The position numbers and the translations under genes were made by a program. Positions 18,205 to 29,100 of a DNA stretch of 64,000 bases are shown here, piece after piece. The notes under the pieces were generated by a model. It searched no databases. It saw only the letters and a program-made list of their open reading frames with translations, and had not been told where the DNA came from. Numbering within the stretch: position 1 is the stretch's first letter; each line of letters begins with the position of its first letter. Origin of the DNA: Deinococcus gobiensis I-0 (lineage in GTDB: Bacteria > Deinococcota > Deinococci > Deinococcales > Deinococcaceae); the NCBI RefSeq assembly GCF_000252445.1, contig NC_017805.1, positions 124,001 to 188,000 on the forward strand, in the 5' to 3' direction.

Positions 18205-19686
18205 ATGACGCAGCCACCATCGGACGCCCTGGTGTTTTTCGGGGCGACGGGCGACCTCGCCTACAAGCAGATCTTTCCGGCCCTTCAGGCCATGGTGGCG
18301 CGCGGCACGCTGGACATACCGGTCATCGGGGTCGCCAAGTCGGGCTGGACGCGTGAGCAGCTCGTCGAGCGGGCGCGTCAGAGCGTGCAGGAACATGGCA
18401 GCATCGACGAGCAGGCCTTCGCCAGACTCTCGGACCTGCTCCAGTACATCGACGGCGACTACAACGACGACGCCACCTTCACGCAGCTGCGACAGGCGCT
18501 CGGGGGCGCGCAGCGCCCGCTGCACTACCTTGCCATTCCGCCCAGCCTGTTCGGCCCGGTCTGCGAGCGGCTCGCCGCGAGCGGGTGTACCCAGGGCGCC
18601 AGAATCGTGGTGGAAAAACCCTTCGGGCACGACCTGGAGAGTGCGCGGGCGCTGAACGCCACCCTGCACGGGGTCTTCGCCGAAGCGGACATCTTCCGCA
18701 TCGACCACTACCTCGGCAAGGAGGCGGTGCAGAACCTGCTGTACCTGCGTTTCGCCAACGGTTTTCTGGAACCGCTGCTGCGGCGCGCGGGGGTGCGCGA
18801 AATCCAGATCACGATGGCCGAGACCTTCGGCGTGGCCGGGCGCGGCAGGTTCTACGAGGAAGCCGGGGCCATCCGCGACGTGGTGCAGAACCACATGCTG
18901 CAGGTGCTGGGGCTGCTGACGATGGAAGCGCCCGCCAACCAGGGCCAGGAAGCCGTCCGCGACGGGGTGGCGCGCGTGTTCAAGTCGGTGCGCTCCCTGA
19001 CCCCCGCCGACGTGGTGCGCGGCCAGTACGCCGGCTATACCCGCGAAGCTCAGGTGGCCCCCGACTCGCAGGTCGAGACCTACGCCGCGCTGCGCTTCGA
19101 GGTGGATTCGTGGCGCTGGGCGGGCGTGCCCATCTACGTGCGGGTGGGCAAGGAGCTGCCGGTGACCTGCACCGCCGTGACCGTGGTGTTCCGTGACCCG
19201 CCGCAGGAGGTGTTCGCGGACGTGGCCCCGCACACCAACTTCCTGCGGCTGCAACTGACCCCCGGCGTGCAGGTCACGCTGGGCCTGAACACCAAGCGCC
19301 CCGGCGCAGGCATGAAGGGCCAGAGCACCGAGCTGACGCTGCACCGCCAGGAGGCCAGCGGCCTGGCCCCCTACGACCGCCTGCTGACCGACGCCCTGGC
19401 CGGAGACGCCACCCTGTTCGCCCGGGAGGACGAGGTGGAAGAGGCCTGGCGCATCGTGCAGGGCGTGCTGGGCGACGCCGCGCCGCTGCAGCCCTACGCC
19501 CCCGGCACCTGGGGACCGGCCGGGGCCGACACGCTGCTGGCCCCTGGCCTGGGCTGGATGGACCCCGACCCGGACAGGGGCACGGCCGTTCCCGCCCTGG
19601 CCCCCACCCCGCCCTCGGCCCCCGCGCCGCACGGCAGCGCCGAGAACCCCGCGCCCGCCGCCCAGGCCAGCCCGGTGGGCGAATGA
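18205..19686 (+). CDS. zwf: Glucose-6-phosphate 1-dehydrogenase
   Basis: 493 residues. It oxidises glucose 6-phosphate to 6-phosphogluconolactone with NADP or NAD, the entry to the pentose phosphate pathway. The nucleotide-binding loop is FFGATGDLAYKQIFPAL at the N-terminus; the substrate signature RIDHYLGKEAVQNL holds the catalytic His region near 168-180. The ATG at 18205 starts directly before the Rossmann strand; an in-frame upstream frame from 18172 adds unconvincing residues. The C-terminus has a Pro/Ala-rich tail of about 35 residues. Overlaps the next gene by four bases. Confidence 0.95.
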   Translation: MTQPPSDALVFFGATGDLAYKQIFPALQAMVARGTLDIPVIGVAKSGWTREQLVERARQSVQEHGSIDEQAFARLSDLLQYIDGDYNDDATFTQLRQALGGAQRPLHYLAIPPSLFGPVCERLAASGCTQGARIVVEKPFGHDLESARALNATLHGVFAEADIFRIDHYLGKEAVQNLLYLRFANGFLEPLLRRAGVREIQITMAETFGVAGRGRFYEEAGAIRDVVQNHMLQVLGLLTMEAPANQGQEAVRDGVARVFKSVRSLTPADVVRGQYAGYTREAQVAPDSQVETYAALRFEVDSWRWAGVPIYVRVGKELPVTCTAVTVVFRDPPQEVFADVAPHTNFLRLQLTPGVQVTLGLNTKRPGAGMKGQSTELTLHRQEASGLAPYDRLLTDALAGDATLFAREDEVEEAWRIVQGVLGDAAPLQPYAPGTWGPAGADTLLAPGLGWMDPDPDRGTAVPALAPTPPSAPAPHGSAENPAPAAQASPVGE

Positions 19687-20416
19687 GCCGCGCGGCGCAC
19701 GCGGTCCTGAGCGTGGATATCGGCGGCACGCACGTCAAGGCGCTGCTCAGCGGCCACCCCCACAGCGGGGCGCGGCGCTTCGACTCCGGCCCCGACCTGA
19801 CGCCCGCCGAGATGGTCCGGGGCGTGCTGGCCCTGTGCGCGGCCGGGCCGGTCTGGACCTTCGGCGCCGTGAGTGTGGGCTATCCGGGGCCGGTGCTGCA
19901 CGGCCAGCCGGTACGCGACCCCGCCCATCTGGGGCCGGGCTGGGTGGGCTTCGACTTCGCGGGCGCCTTCGGGCGGCCCCTCAAGCTCGTCAACGACGCG
20001 GCCATGCAGGCGCTCGGGAGCTACGCGGGCGGCAAGATGCTGTTCCTGGGCCTGGGCACGGGGCTGGGCAGCGCCCTGATCGTGGACGGCATCGCCGAAC
20101 CGCTGGAACTGGCGCATCTCCCCTACCGCAAGCACACCTTCGAGGACTACGTGGGCCTGCGGGGCCTGAAAAAGCACGGCAAGAAGAAGTGGCGCCGTCA
20201 GGTGCTGGACGTGATCGCGGAACTGAGCGCCGCCCTGGAGCCCGACACGGTGGTGCTGGGCGGGGGCAACGCCAAGCTGTTCGCGGACCATCTCGACGAC
20301 CTGCCCCCGCAGGTCAGGCTGGGCGACAACGCCAACGCCTTCACGGGCGGCTTCCGGCTGTGGGACGATAAGGCCAGACCGCAGCCTGCCCCCGCCCGCA
20401 CCCCGCCGGAGACCCC

Positions 20417-20420
<4 letters not shown>
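19683..20420 (+). CDS. ROK-family glucokinase, polyphosphate-glucokinase-like
   Basis: 245 residues. The phosphate-binding loop is LSVDIGGTHVKALLSG and the second ATP/phosphate motif is FLGLGTGLGSALIVDG. VNDAAMQALGSY carries the catalytic Asp. The short length, the ELAHLP turn and a Lys-rich LKKHGKKKWRRQ stretch, which could bind polyanion, resemble strictly polyphosphate-dependent glucokinases (PpgK). The usual ROK zinc site (CxCGxxGC) is absent. It overlaps zwf and the glucoamylase gene by four bases each, so it would phosphorylate glucose released by the glucoamylase and feed Zwf. Confidence 0.85.
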
Positions 20421-22816
<2,396 letters not shown>

Positions 22817-22825
22817 GCGGGCCCC

Positions 22826-23317
22826 TCAGCCCTGGGCGCGGCGCGCTTCCGGCCCCGCCGGACCGAAGGTGGCCGCGACTTCCAGGTGCCTGCTGCGCGC
22901 TTCTTTCTGGGCGTGCAACAACTTCTGGACCCGGCGGGTCCCGGCGCGCACCCCGACGTTCGGCTGCTCGCCCAGCTGCCGCCAGGCCAGCTCCAGGCAC
23001 ACCCCCAGCGGCGGCTTCGGGTCCCGCGTTCCCGGCACGCGCAGCCCCGCCCGGGCAAACTGCGCCAGCAGGTCCTCGTAGGTGTCCTGCTCCTGCGCCG
23101 TGAACGTGGCCACTGCCTGCTGGAACGGCAGGGCGCTGTGGCCGGTCGCTTCCAGTACCGCCGCGCGGATCAGGTCCGCCTCGCTCAGACCCGGCCACTG
23201 CCGCCGCAGCCTTTCGAACACGCCTTTGCCGAAGCCCAGCGACAGCCGCTGGCGTTTGCCGTCCACGGCCGGGACGAAGGCGGCCGCGCGGCCTCTCCCC
23301 TCTCGTTTCTGCGTCAT
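22826..23317 (-). CDS. Hypothetical protein downstream of the FRG-domain gene
   Basis: 163 residues, basic. CCGGAGGAACGC before the ATG is a good ribosome site. The N-terminal third (RLSLGFGKGVFERLRRQWPG, then LSEADLIRAAVLEATG) has a strand-helix-helix pattern that could be a ribbon-helix-helix DNA-binding fold, but this is not certain. The rest is helical and Arg-rich. It follows the FRG gene by 35 bp in the same direction, so the two are likely co-transcribed. Confidence 0.65.
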   Translation of the reverse strand: MTQKREGRGRAAAFVPAVDGKRQRLSLGFGKGVFERLRRQWPGLSEADLIRAAVLEATGHSALPFQQAVATFTAQEQDTYEDLLAQFARAGLRVPGTRDPKPPLGVCLELAWRQLGEQPNVGVRAGTRRVQKLLHAQKEARSRHLEVAATFGPAGPEARRAQG

Positions 23318-23352
23318 GCGTTCCTCCGGGTGCGGCGGGGTTCTGTGGCCCC

Positions 23353-24237
23353 TTACCGCTGCTGGTTGCGTTCTTCTTCGGGGGTGGGCGGCGGTGCGGG
23401 GTCCGGGCCGGGCCCGGGGCGCTGCTGGTAGTACCGCCGCAGCCACAGGCTCAGCCCCCCCAGATCGGGAAACAGCGTGCGTTCGTTGACCCCCACCTGA
23501 TCGAGCCGGTCGCGGATTTCCCACTTCAGCTCCCGCGCGACCACCACCCGGCGCGCCGCTTCCGGAGGCCGGCTCAGCCACTCCCCGAACGCCGTCTCGG
23601 GGTTGGAAAGCAGCGCGAAGAGCGCCGACTGCTGCACGATGCGCTGGTCGATGGAAGGCGGTTCGAGCAGCAGCAGAAAGGGTTCGCCCTTTTCGCGCTC
23701 GTAGTCGTCGAGCCAGCCGGTTTCGGCGTCGAAGGGCAGGCCGTCCGGATCGCCGGCGTGGCCCAGCGCAGCCAGCATGTCCGCCGTGAAGACATTGCTG
23801 CCCTCGCGGCGCAACAGGGCCTGAAGGGCCGGGGGCAGGCGCGCGTTGGTTCTGGCGGTGTTCAGCATCCAGACGACACCGTCCTCGCCGTACTGCCGCT
23901 CGTTGCTGGTGGCGAAGTGCAGCGCGACGAGCGGGGAGTAGGACCAGTCCAGCAGCCGCATGGGCAGGCCGTGGTGCTGGCCGAGGGTCAGCCACGACCA
24001 GTGCTGGTCCTGGGCGCAGAGGGGGCCGGTGGCGTATTTGCGAAAGGCGCGCACGAGGTGGCGCTCGATATCGCGCGGATGGGCCGAGAGCCGCTGGAGC
24101 GAGGTGGTGAGGGGGGCCGGCGTGCCCTGACCCCGAAAGATGTAGGGCGAGCGGAAGCGGCGCAGTTCGGGATTCCAGCTGTCCTGTTGCAGCGTGTCGA
24201 TCAGCTCGGCCCAGCTCGCGGGTCTCAGGTCACGCAT
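23353..24237 (-). CDS. FRG-domain protein
   Basis: 294 residues from the ATG at 24237 (GGGA before it); the open frame extends to 24387 but that part is not protein-like. The FRG signature is YIFRGQGTPAPLTTSLQRL near 30, and the conserved core continues with LGQHHGLPMRLLDWSYSPL and LHFATSNE. The C-terminal half is helical, ending in a Pro-rich tail. FRG domains occur in orphan genes and in candidate phage-defence and toxin loci; biochemical function is not established. A small partner gene follows 35 bp downstream. The region lies between metabolic operons, with no mobile genes adjacent. Confidence 0.85.
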   Translation of the reverse strand: MRDLRPASWAELIDTLQQDSWNPELRRFRSPYIFRGQGTPAPLTTSLQRLSAHPRDIERHLVRAFRKYATGPLCAQDQHWSWLTLGQHHGLPMRLLDWSYSPLVALHFATSNERQYGEDGVVWMLNTARTNARLPPALQALLRREGSNVFTADMLAALGHAGDPDGLPFDAETGWLDDYEREKGEPFLLLLEPPSIDQRIVQQSALFALLSNPETAFGEWLSRPPEAARRVVVARELKWEIRDRLDQVGVNERTLFPDLGGLSLWLRRYYQQRPGPGPDPAPPPTPEEERNQQR

Positions 24238-24569
24238 GAGGTCCCGGTCCCCTATCCCGCAGCGCCGGGCGGCCACGAGAACGCGTTCTTCCCCGATCCG
24301 GCATGGCCGCTCTCGACAAAGCAGGGCCGGGAAAAAGATAAACATCGAAAGAGTTGAAAGGACATAGTGGCGAGATGATCGGTGCAACGGAACTTGCGAA
24401 TGTGTGGTTCGGCTGTATGAAGTTACAGGCGACTCTCATTCAATTAATCTTTGCCATTGAGCCAATCCAAACCGATGAGGGCGCACGAAATGACTTCGGG
24501 TCGACCTGCTAGGCTGATCTCCCGAGCAATTCATTCCCCTCGTCATTCACTTCTTCGGAGGAACGCATC
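24238..24569. other. Intergenic region between FRG and catalase operons
   Basis: About 330 bp that hold divergent promoters. The part at 24420-24460 is AT-rich (CAATTAATCTTTGCCATTGAG). CATTC occurs three times in 24430-24555 but no clear palindrome is seen. No gene is supported. Confidence 0.35.
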
Positions 24570-24758
24570 ATGAAAATCTCGAACGCTCTCTATCTTCTGG
24601 GTTATGGTTCTATCTTGCTGAGCGCCGCCAACTATCTGAAAGGCGATCAGGCGAACAACGAAAGGAACGGCATCTTCGTGGGCCACTGGGCCCCGACCTT
24701 CTTCATTCTGGGCAAGGTCGCCGAGGACCGCGAAAAGCACAGCGAGGGCAGCAACTAA
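24570..24758 (+). CDS. Small membrane protein upstream of manganese catalase
   Basis: 62 residues. CGGAGGA eight bases before the ATG is a strong ribosome site. One hydrophobic segment near the N-terminus (ALYLLGYGSILLSAANYL) and a second weaker one (HWAPTFFILGKVA) suggest a small inner-membrane protein with a charged tail (EDREKHSEGSN). The family is not recognised. It lies 51 bp before the catalase gene in the same direction, so it may be part of the same oxidative-stress transcript. Confidence 0.75.
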   Translation: MKISNALYLLGYGSILLSAANYLKGDQANNERNGIFVGHWAPTFFILGKVAEDREKHSEGSN

Positions 24759-24809
24759 TCTGATAACGGCCGATCCCATGTCTCTGAGGTCCGATTTCAA
24801 GGAGAACCC

Positions 24810-25694
24810 ATGTTCTACCATGACAACAAATTGCAGTATCCCGTGCGCGTGGACACCCCGAGTCCCCTCTTCGCCAAGATGCTGCAACAGGCCATCGGCG
24901 GCGTCGAGGGCGAGATCCGCGTGTGCCTGCAATACCTCTTCCAGTCCTTCGGCGCGCGCGGCCCGGCCCGCTACCGCGACATGCTCATGGACACCGGCAC
25001 CGAGGAACTCGGCCACATCCAGATGCTCGCCACCGCCGTCGCCCTGAACCTCGAAGGTTCGTCGGCCGCCGTCCAGGAGGAGGCCGCGCGCGCCAACCCG
25101 ATGGTCGCGGCCATCCTGGGCGGCATGGAACCCCGGCAGTACCTCTCCGCCGGTATGGCGGCGCTCGCGGCCGACGCCAACGGCGTGCCCTTCAACGGCT
25201 CGCACGTGTACGCCAGCGGCAACATCGTGGCCGACATGTACAGCAACGTGGCCGCCGAGGCGACCGGCCGCGCGCTGGCCTGTCGCCTGTTCGACATGAC
25301 CGACTACCCCGGCATGAAGGACATGCTGCGCTACCTCATCGCCCGCGACACCATGCACCAGCAGCAGTGGCTGGCCGTCATCGAGGAACTCGGCGGCCAC
25401 CAGGCCAACCTCCCCATTCCCAACAGCTTCGACCAGAGTCAGGAGCTTCTGGACGTGAGCTACGACTTCTTCGCGACCGGCATCGACGGAACCGAGACGC
25501 CGGCCGGGCGCTGGACCAGTGGCCCGTCGCTCGACGGCAAGGGGGAGTACCGTGTCCGGCGCGCCGTGCCCTTCGGCGACGAACCGAAGCTCGCCCCGCC
25601 CAGCCCCTCGGGCTACGCCCAGCGTCAGCAGATGACCGCCGACGAGGCCGACACGTCGGTGACGGTGATGACCACCGGCGACACCCAGAGCTGA
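24810..25694 (+). CDS. Manganese-containing (non-haem) catalase
   Basis: 294 residues, the usual family length. It breaks hydrogen peroxide down to water and oxygen at a di-manganese centre. Four-helix-bundle ligands are visible: Glu in GGVEGEIRVCLQYLFQ (about 35), Glu and His in TGTEELGHIQML (66, 69), Glu in NVAAEATGRALA and His in ARDTMHQQQWLA (about 181). AAGGAG precedes the ATG. It follows a small membrane protein gene and is closed by a strong hairpin at 25731. Manganese-based peroxide defence fits the deinococcal lifestyle. Confidence 0.95.
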   Translation: MFYHDNKLQYPVRVDTPSPLFAKMLQQAIGGVEGEIRVCLQYLFQSFGARGPARYRDMLMDTGTEELGHIQMLATAVALNLEGSSAAVQEEAARANPMVAAILGGMEPRQYLSAGMAALAADANGVPFNGSHVYASGNIVADMYSNVAAEATGRALACRLFDMTDYPGMKDMLRYLIARDTMHQQQWLAVIEELGGHQANLPIPNSFDQSQELLDVSYDFFATGIDGTETPAGRWTSGPSLDGKGEYRVRRAVPFGDEPKLAPPSPSGYAQRQQMTADEADTSVTVMTTGDTQS

Positions 25695-25721
25695 GCCACG
25701 GCCCCTGGGCGACAAAGGGAG

Positions 25722-25757
25722 GGGGCCGCTCCGGAGGTCCGGACCTCCGGGGGCCCC
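25722..25757 (+). terminator. Strong hairpin after the catalase gene
   Basis: CCGGAGGTCCGGACCTCCGG (25731-25750) is a perfect 20-base palindrome inside longer GGGGCC/GGCCCC arms, about 35 bp after the catalase stop. There is no U tract, but the stem is very stable; it may end or stabilise the message. Confidence 0.55.
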
Positions 25758-26018
25758 ACCATATTTCCGGGGGGACTCGCCCCGCCACCCACCCACATGA
25801 AGCGGGATTTATCGTGGACTCAGATTTACACCGTTTCAGTTGAAGAAGCCTTGATCGGCCTCTCATTCTGTGTCCTGAGATGCAGATGAGACTGGAGCCA
25901 GGCTCGGAGCAGTTCAGGAATGTCATCACCCCATCGGCGGCGTCAGCTTCTGACCGAGAGTCCGTTTCCCGGAAAAGGTCCGGAAAGGTCGAAGCGCTCG
26001 CACACAAGGATGGACGCG

Positions 26019-28131
26019 ATGGAGCCTGACATGACCAATGCGCTGTGGCCCCTCTCCGACCGGGGGCGGTCTGTCGTCGGCGGACTGCTGGGGACCTACG
26101 GCGTCGACTATCTCTTCCTGATCGGTGCCCAGGGTCTCCTGGTGTCGTGTGGAGGACAGCTCGGGCCGTCGCTGCCACGGGCGCGCACGCTGCGGGACCT
26201 CGTCCACCCCGAAGAGTATCCGCCGCTGTGGGCACGGGTGTCAGGCGGCGACGCCGGAACGCCGGTGCCCTTGCCGCCCTTCCGTGTCCGGGGACCCGAA
26301 GACGGCTGGCACTGGCTCCAGGGCTCCAGCCTGAACCTGCTGGAGCATCCCGAGGTCGGCGTCACGGTGCTGAGCGCGCACGACGTGACGGCCCTCAAGG
26401 CCGCCCAGCTCGAGCAGGACGCGCTGGGCACCCTGCTGCGCCAGACCACCGCCGGGCAGGGGCTGCGGCACCTGCTCGCCGACCTGGTCCGCACGGCCGA
26501 CGAGCAGGTGCCCCACCATTTCTGCGCCGTCTTCCTGTGGCAAGACGGTCTGAGGCTGGCCGCCGCGCCGGGTGCGCCGCAGGACTTCGCCGCGCTGTTT
26601 CCCGACTGGCCGGAAGACGCCCCGGCACCCGCGACGGGGCCCTGGTCGGCCGGGTCCCTGCCGGCCCAGGTGACCCCGGCGGCCCTCGCCGCGCCGCTGC
26701 GCCGCCGGGGCGTCGCCGAGGTGATGTCCATGCCGCTGCTGGGGCGGCACGGGCAGTACCTGGGGGCAGTGGCCCTCTACCGGCGGAACAGCGGCCCCCT
26801 GACGCCGGGCGCGGCCGAGGTGCTGGCCCATGCCCGGCGGCTCGTCACGACATGCTCACCGGGCTGCCCAACCGCCGCCTGTTCACCGAGCGGCTGCGGC
26901 GCACGCTCGGCGCGCTGCGGCCGCCGGGGCAGCGGCCGGGACTGATGTTTCTGGACCTCGACCATTTCAAGGAGATCAACGACACCCTGGGACACCCTGC
27001 GGGCGACGAGGTGCTGCGGCTCACCGCCGGACGCCTGGCCGCCTGCCTGCGCCCCCACGAGACGCTGGCGCGGCTGGGCGGCGACGAGTTCGGCGTGATC
27101 CTCCCGCAGACCGACGAGGCGGCGGCGGCCCGGCTGGCGCAGCGGCTCCTCGCGGCCCTGTCGCCGCCCCTCCGGGTGGGCGAGACCGAGCTGTACCTCG
27201 GCGCGTCCATCGGCATCCTGCTCGCCACCGATCCCGGCCAGGACGTGCAGACCGCGCTGCGCTACGCCGACATCGCCATGTACCGCGCCAAGCAGCGCCG
27301 CAACACCTTCGTCTTTTTCGAAGCCGAGATGACCCGGCAGTCGGGCGAGCGCCTGCATCTCGTCTCGCTGCTGCGGCGCGCGGTGCCCCGGCCCCACGAG
27401 ACCTTCGGGGTCCTCTATCAGCCGCAGGTCCGGCTGGAAGACGGCGTGAGGACCGGCAGCGAGGCCCTGCTGCGCTGGACCCTCCCGGACAGGGGACCGG
27501 TGCCGCCCGACCTGTTCATTCCCCTGGCCGAGGAGACGGGGCTGATCGTGCCGCTCGGCGAGTGGGTCCTGGCCCAGGCCTGTGCCCACGGCGCGGCGTG
27601 GTCGCCCGGCGCGGCCCTGAGCGTGGCGGTGAACGTCTCGGCCCTGCAGTTCGCGCGCACCGATTTCGCGGCGACGGTCAGGTGCTGGCTGGAACGCAGC
27701 GGCCTGGACCCCGCGCGTCTGGAGCTGGAACTCACCGAACGGGTCGTGCTGGACGATGTCGGCCGGTCGGCGGCGCGCATGGCCGAGCTGCGGGCGCTGG
27801 GGGTACGGCTCGCCCTGGACGACTTCGGCACCGGCTACTCCTCCCTGAGCTGCCTGTCGCGCCTGCCTCTCGATACCCTCAAGGTCGACCGCTCGTTCGT
27901 CCGGGGCGTGCATGCCGACGCGGCCTCGGGCGCCGTGGTGCGGGCCATCGTCGGTCTGGCGCGCAGTTTCGGGCTGCGCACCGTCGCCGAAGGAATCGAG
28001 ACGCCCGAGGAGTACCGCGCCCTGCGCGATCTGGGCTGTGAGACCGGGCAGGGCTATCTGCTGGGCCTGCCCGAGGCCCCGGCCGCCGGAGAGGGCGCGG
28101 GGCCTTCCGGCGCGCGCGGCCGCCGGTGTAG
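26019..28131 (+). pseudogene. PAS/GAF-GGDEF-EAL cyclic-di-GMP protein, frameshifted
   Basis: The first frame (ATG 26019, AAGGA upstream) encodes a PAS-like segment and a GAF-like domain ending LAHARRLV near 26850. The next frame carries DMLTGLPNRRLF, a canonical LGGDEFGV cyclase site, then EALLRW, NVSALQF, LALDDFGTGYSSL and AEGIETPEE of an EAL phosphodiesterase. One missing base in CTCGTCACGAC (26851-26861) explains the break: CTCGTCCACGAC would read LVHDMLTGL. The EAL frame has no stop at its expected end near 28131 and runs on antisense to the next gene, so a second lesion is likely. All catalytic motifs are otherwise intact. Assembly error is possible. Confidence 0.75.
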
Positions 28132-28159
28132 CTCCGGCCCCGGCAACGGGCCCGGAGGG

Positions 28160-29074
28160 TCAGGCGCTGAGGTGCGGGCCTTCCGGGCGGCCCGGCAGCG
28201 TGAAGAAGAAGGTGGCTCCCTGACCCGGCGCGCTCTCGGCCCACACCCGCCCCCCGTGGCGGTGGATCAGCCGCCGCACGAGGGCCAGCCCCATTCCCAC
28301 CCCACCGAACTCCGCCGTGCGGTGCAGCCGCTGGAACACCCCGAACAGGCGGTCCTTCTGGCGCATGTTGAAGCCCACCCCGTTGTCGCGCACGCACACC
28401 ACGGCCTCCTGCCCCTGCGTCCTGGCGTAGATGTGGATGCGGGCCGGCTCCTGTCCCTGCGTGAATTTCACGGCGTTGCCCACCAGCTCGGCCAGCACTA
28501 TCTGCAGCGCCACCGCGTCCCCGTGTACCTGCGGCAGCGGGTCGTGCGTCAGAATGACCTGGCGCTGACCATCCAGAGCGGCCTGGCGCTCGCGCCACAC
28601 CCCGCGCACGACCCGGTCGAGGTCCACCGCGTCGGTCCGCAGGCGCTGCTGCCCGGCCCGGAAGTAGTCCTGCAGGGCCAGCAGCAGCGCGTCCATCTGG
28701 TCCGACGACTGGCTGATGTAGGTCATGTGCCGCTGGCGGTCCTCACTGAGCGGCAGGTCGCGCAGCAGCACCTCCGTGAAGCCCCGGATCTGGCGCAGCG
28801 GCGCCTGGAGATCGTGCGTCACGGCGTACATCATGGTTTCGAGCTCGCCGTTCAGGTCGCGCAGTTGCCGCGTGCGGACCTCGATCCGTTCTTCGAGCGA
28901 GGCGTTGAGCCGCAGCACCTCCTCCTGCGCCCGGTGCTGCGCGGTGATGTCGGTCAGGGTCAGGCGGCACAGCCGGGCCGTCGATCCGCTGTGGGGCATG
29001 AGTTCGCCGTCCACCTGCACGAACTGCACGGGGCTGGGCTGGGCCTGCGGCGCGGTGGCGGACTGAAGGCGCAA
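28160..29074 (-). CDS. PAS-histidine kinase, probably 5'-truncated
   Basis: 304 residues from a TTG at 29074, though the frame and a PAS-like reading continue upstream to at least 29105. The end of a PAS domain (LCRLTLTDITAQHRAQEEVL) leads to a coiled coil, the phospho-acceptor His in VTHDLQAPLRQIRGFTEV, the N box VLAELVGNAVKFTQG, and G boxes CVRDNGVGFN and GVGMGLALVRRLIHRHGG. The phytochrome-like kinase core is complete. Its 5' end meets the CheR remnant of the opposite strand head to head within about 30 bp, leaving no room for a promoter or the front of the PAS domain. The gene was probably cut by a rearrangement. Confidence 0.8.
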   Translation of the reverse strand: MRLQSATAPQAQPSPVQFVQVDGELMPHSGSTARLCRLTLTDITAQHRAQEEVLRLNASLEERIEVRTRQLRDLNGELETMMYAVTHDLQAPLRQIRGFTEVLLRDLPLSEDRQRHMTYISQSSDQMDALLLALQDYFRAGQQRLRTDAVDLDRVVRGVWRERQAALDGQRQVILTHDPLPQVHGDAVALQIVLAELVGNAVKFTQGQEPARIHIYARTQGQEAVVCVRDNGVGFNMRQKDRLFGVFQRLHRTAEFGGVGMGLALVRRLIHRHGGRVWAESAPGQGATFFFTLPGRPEGPHLSA

Positions 29075-29100
29075 CTCGACCCGCTGGGCTGCGCGGCCGT

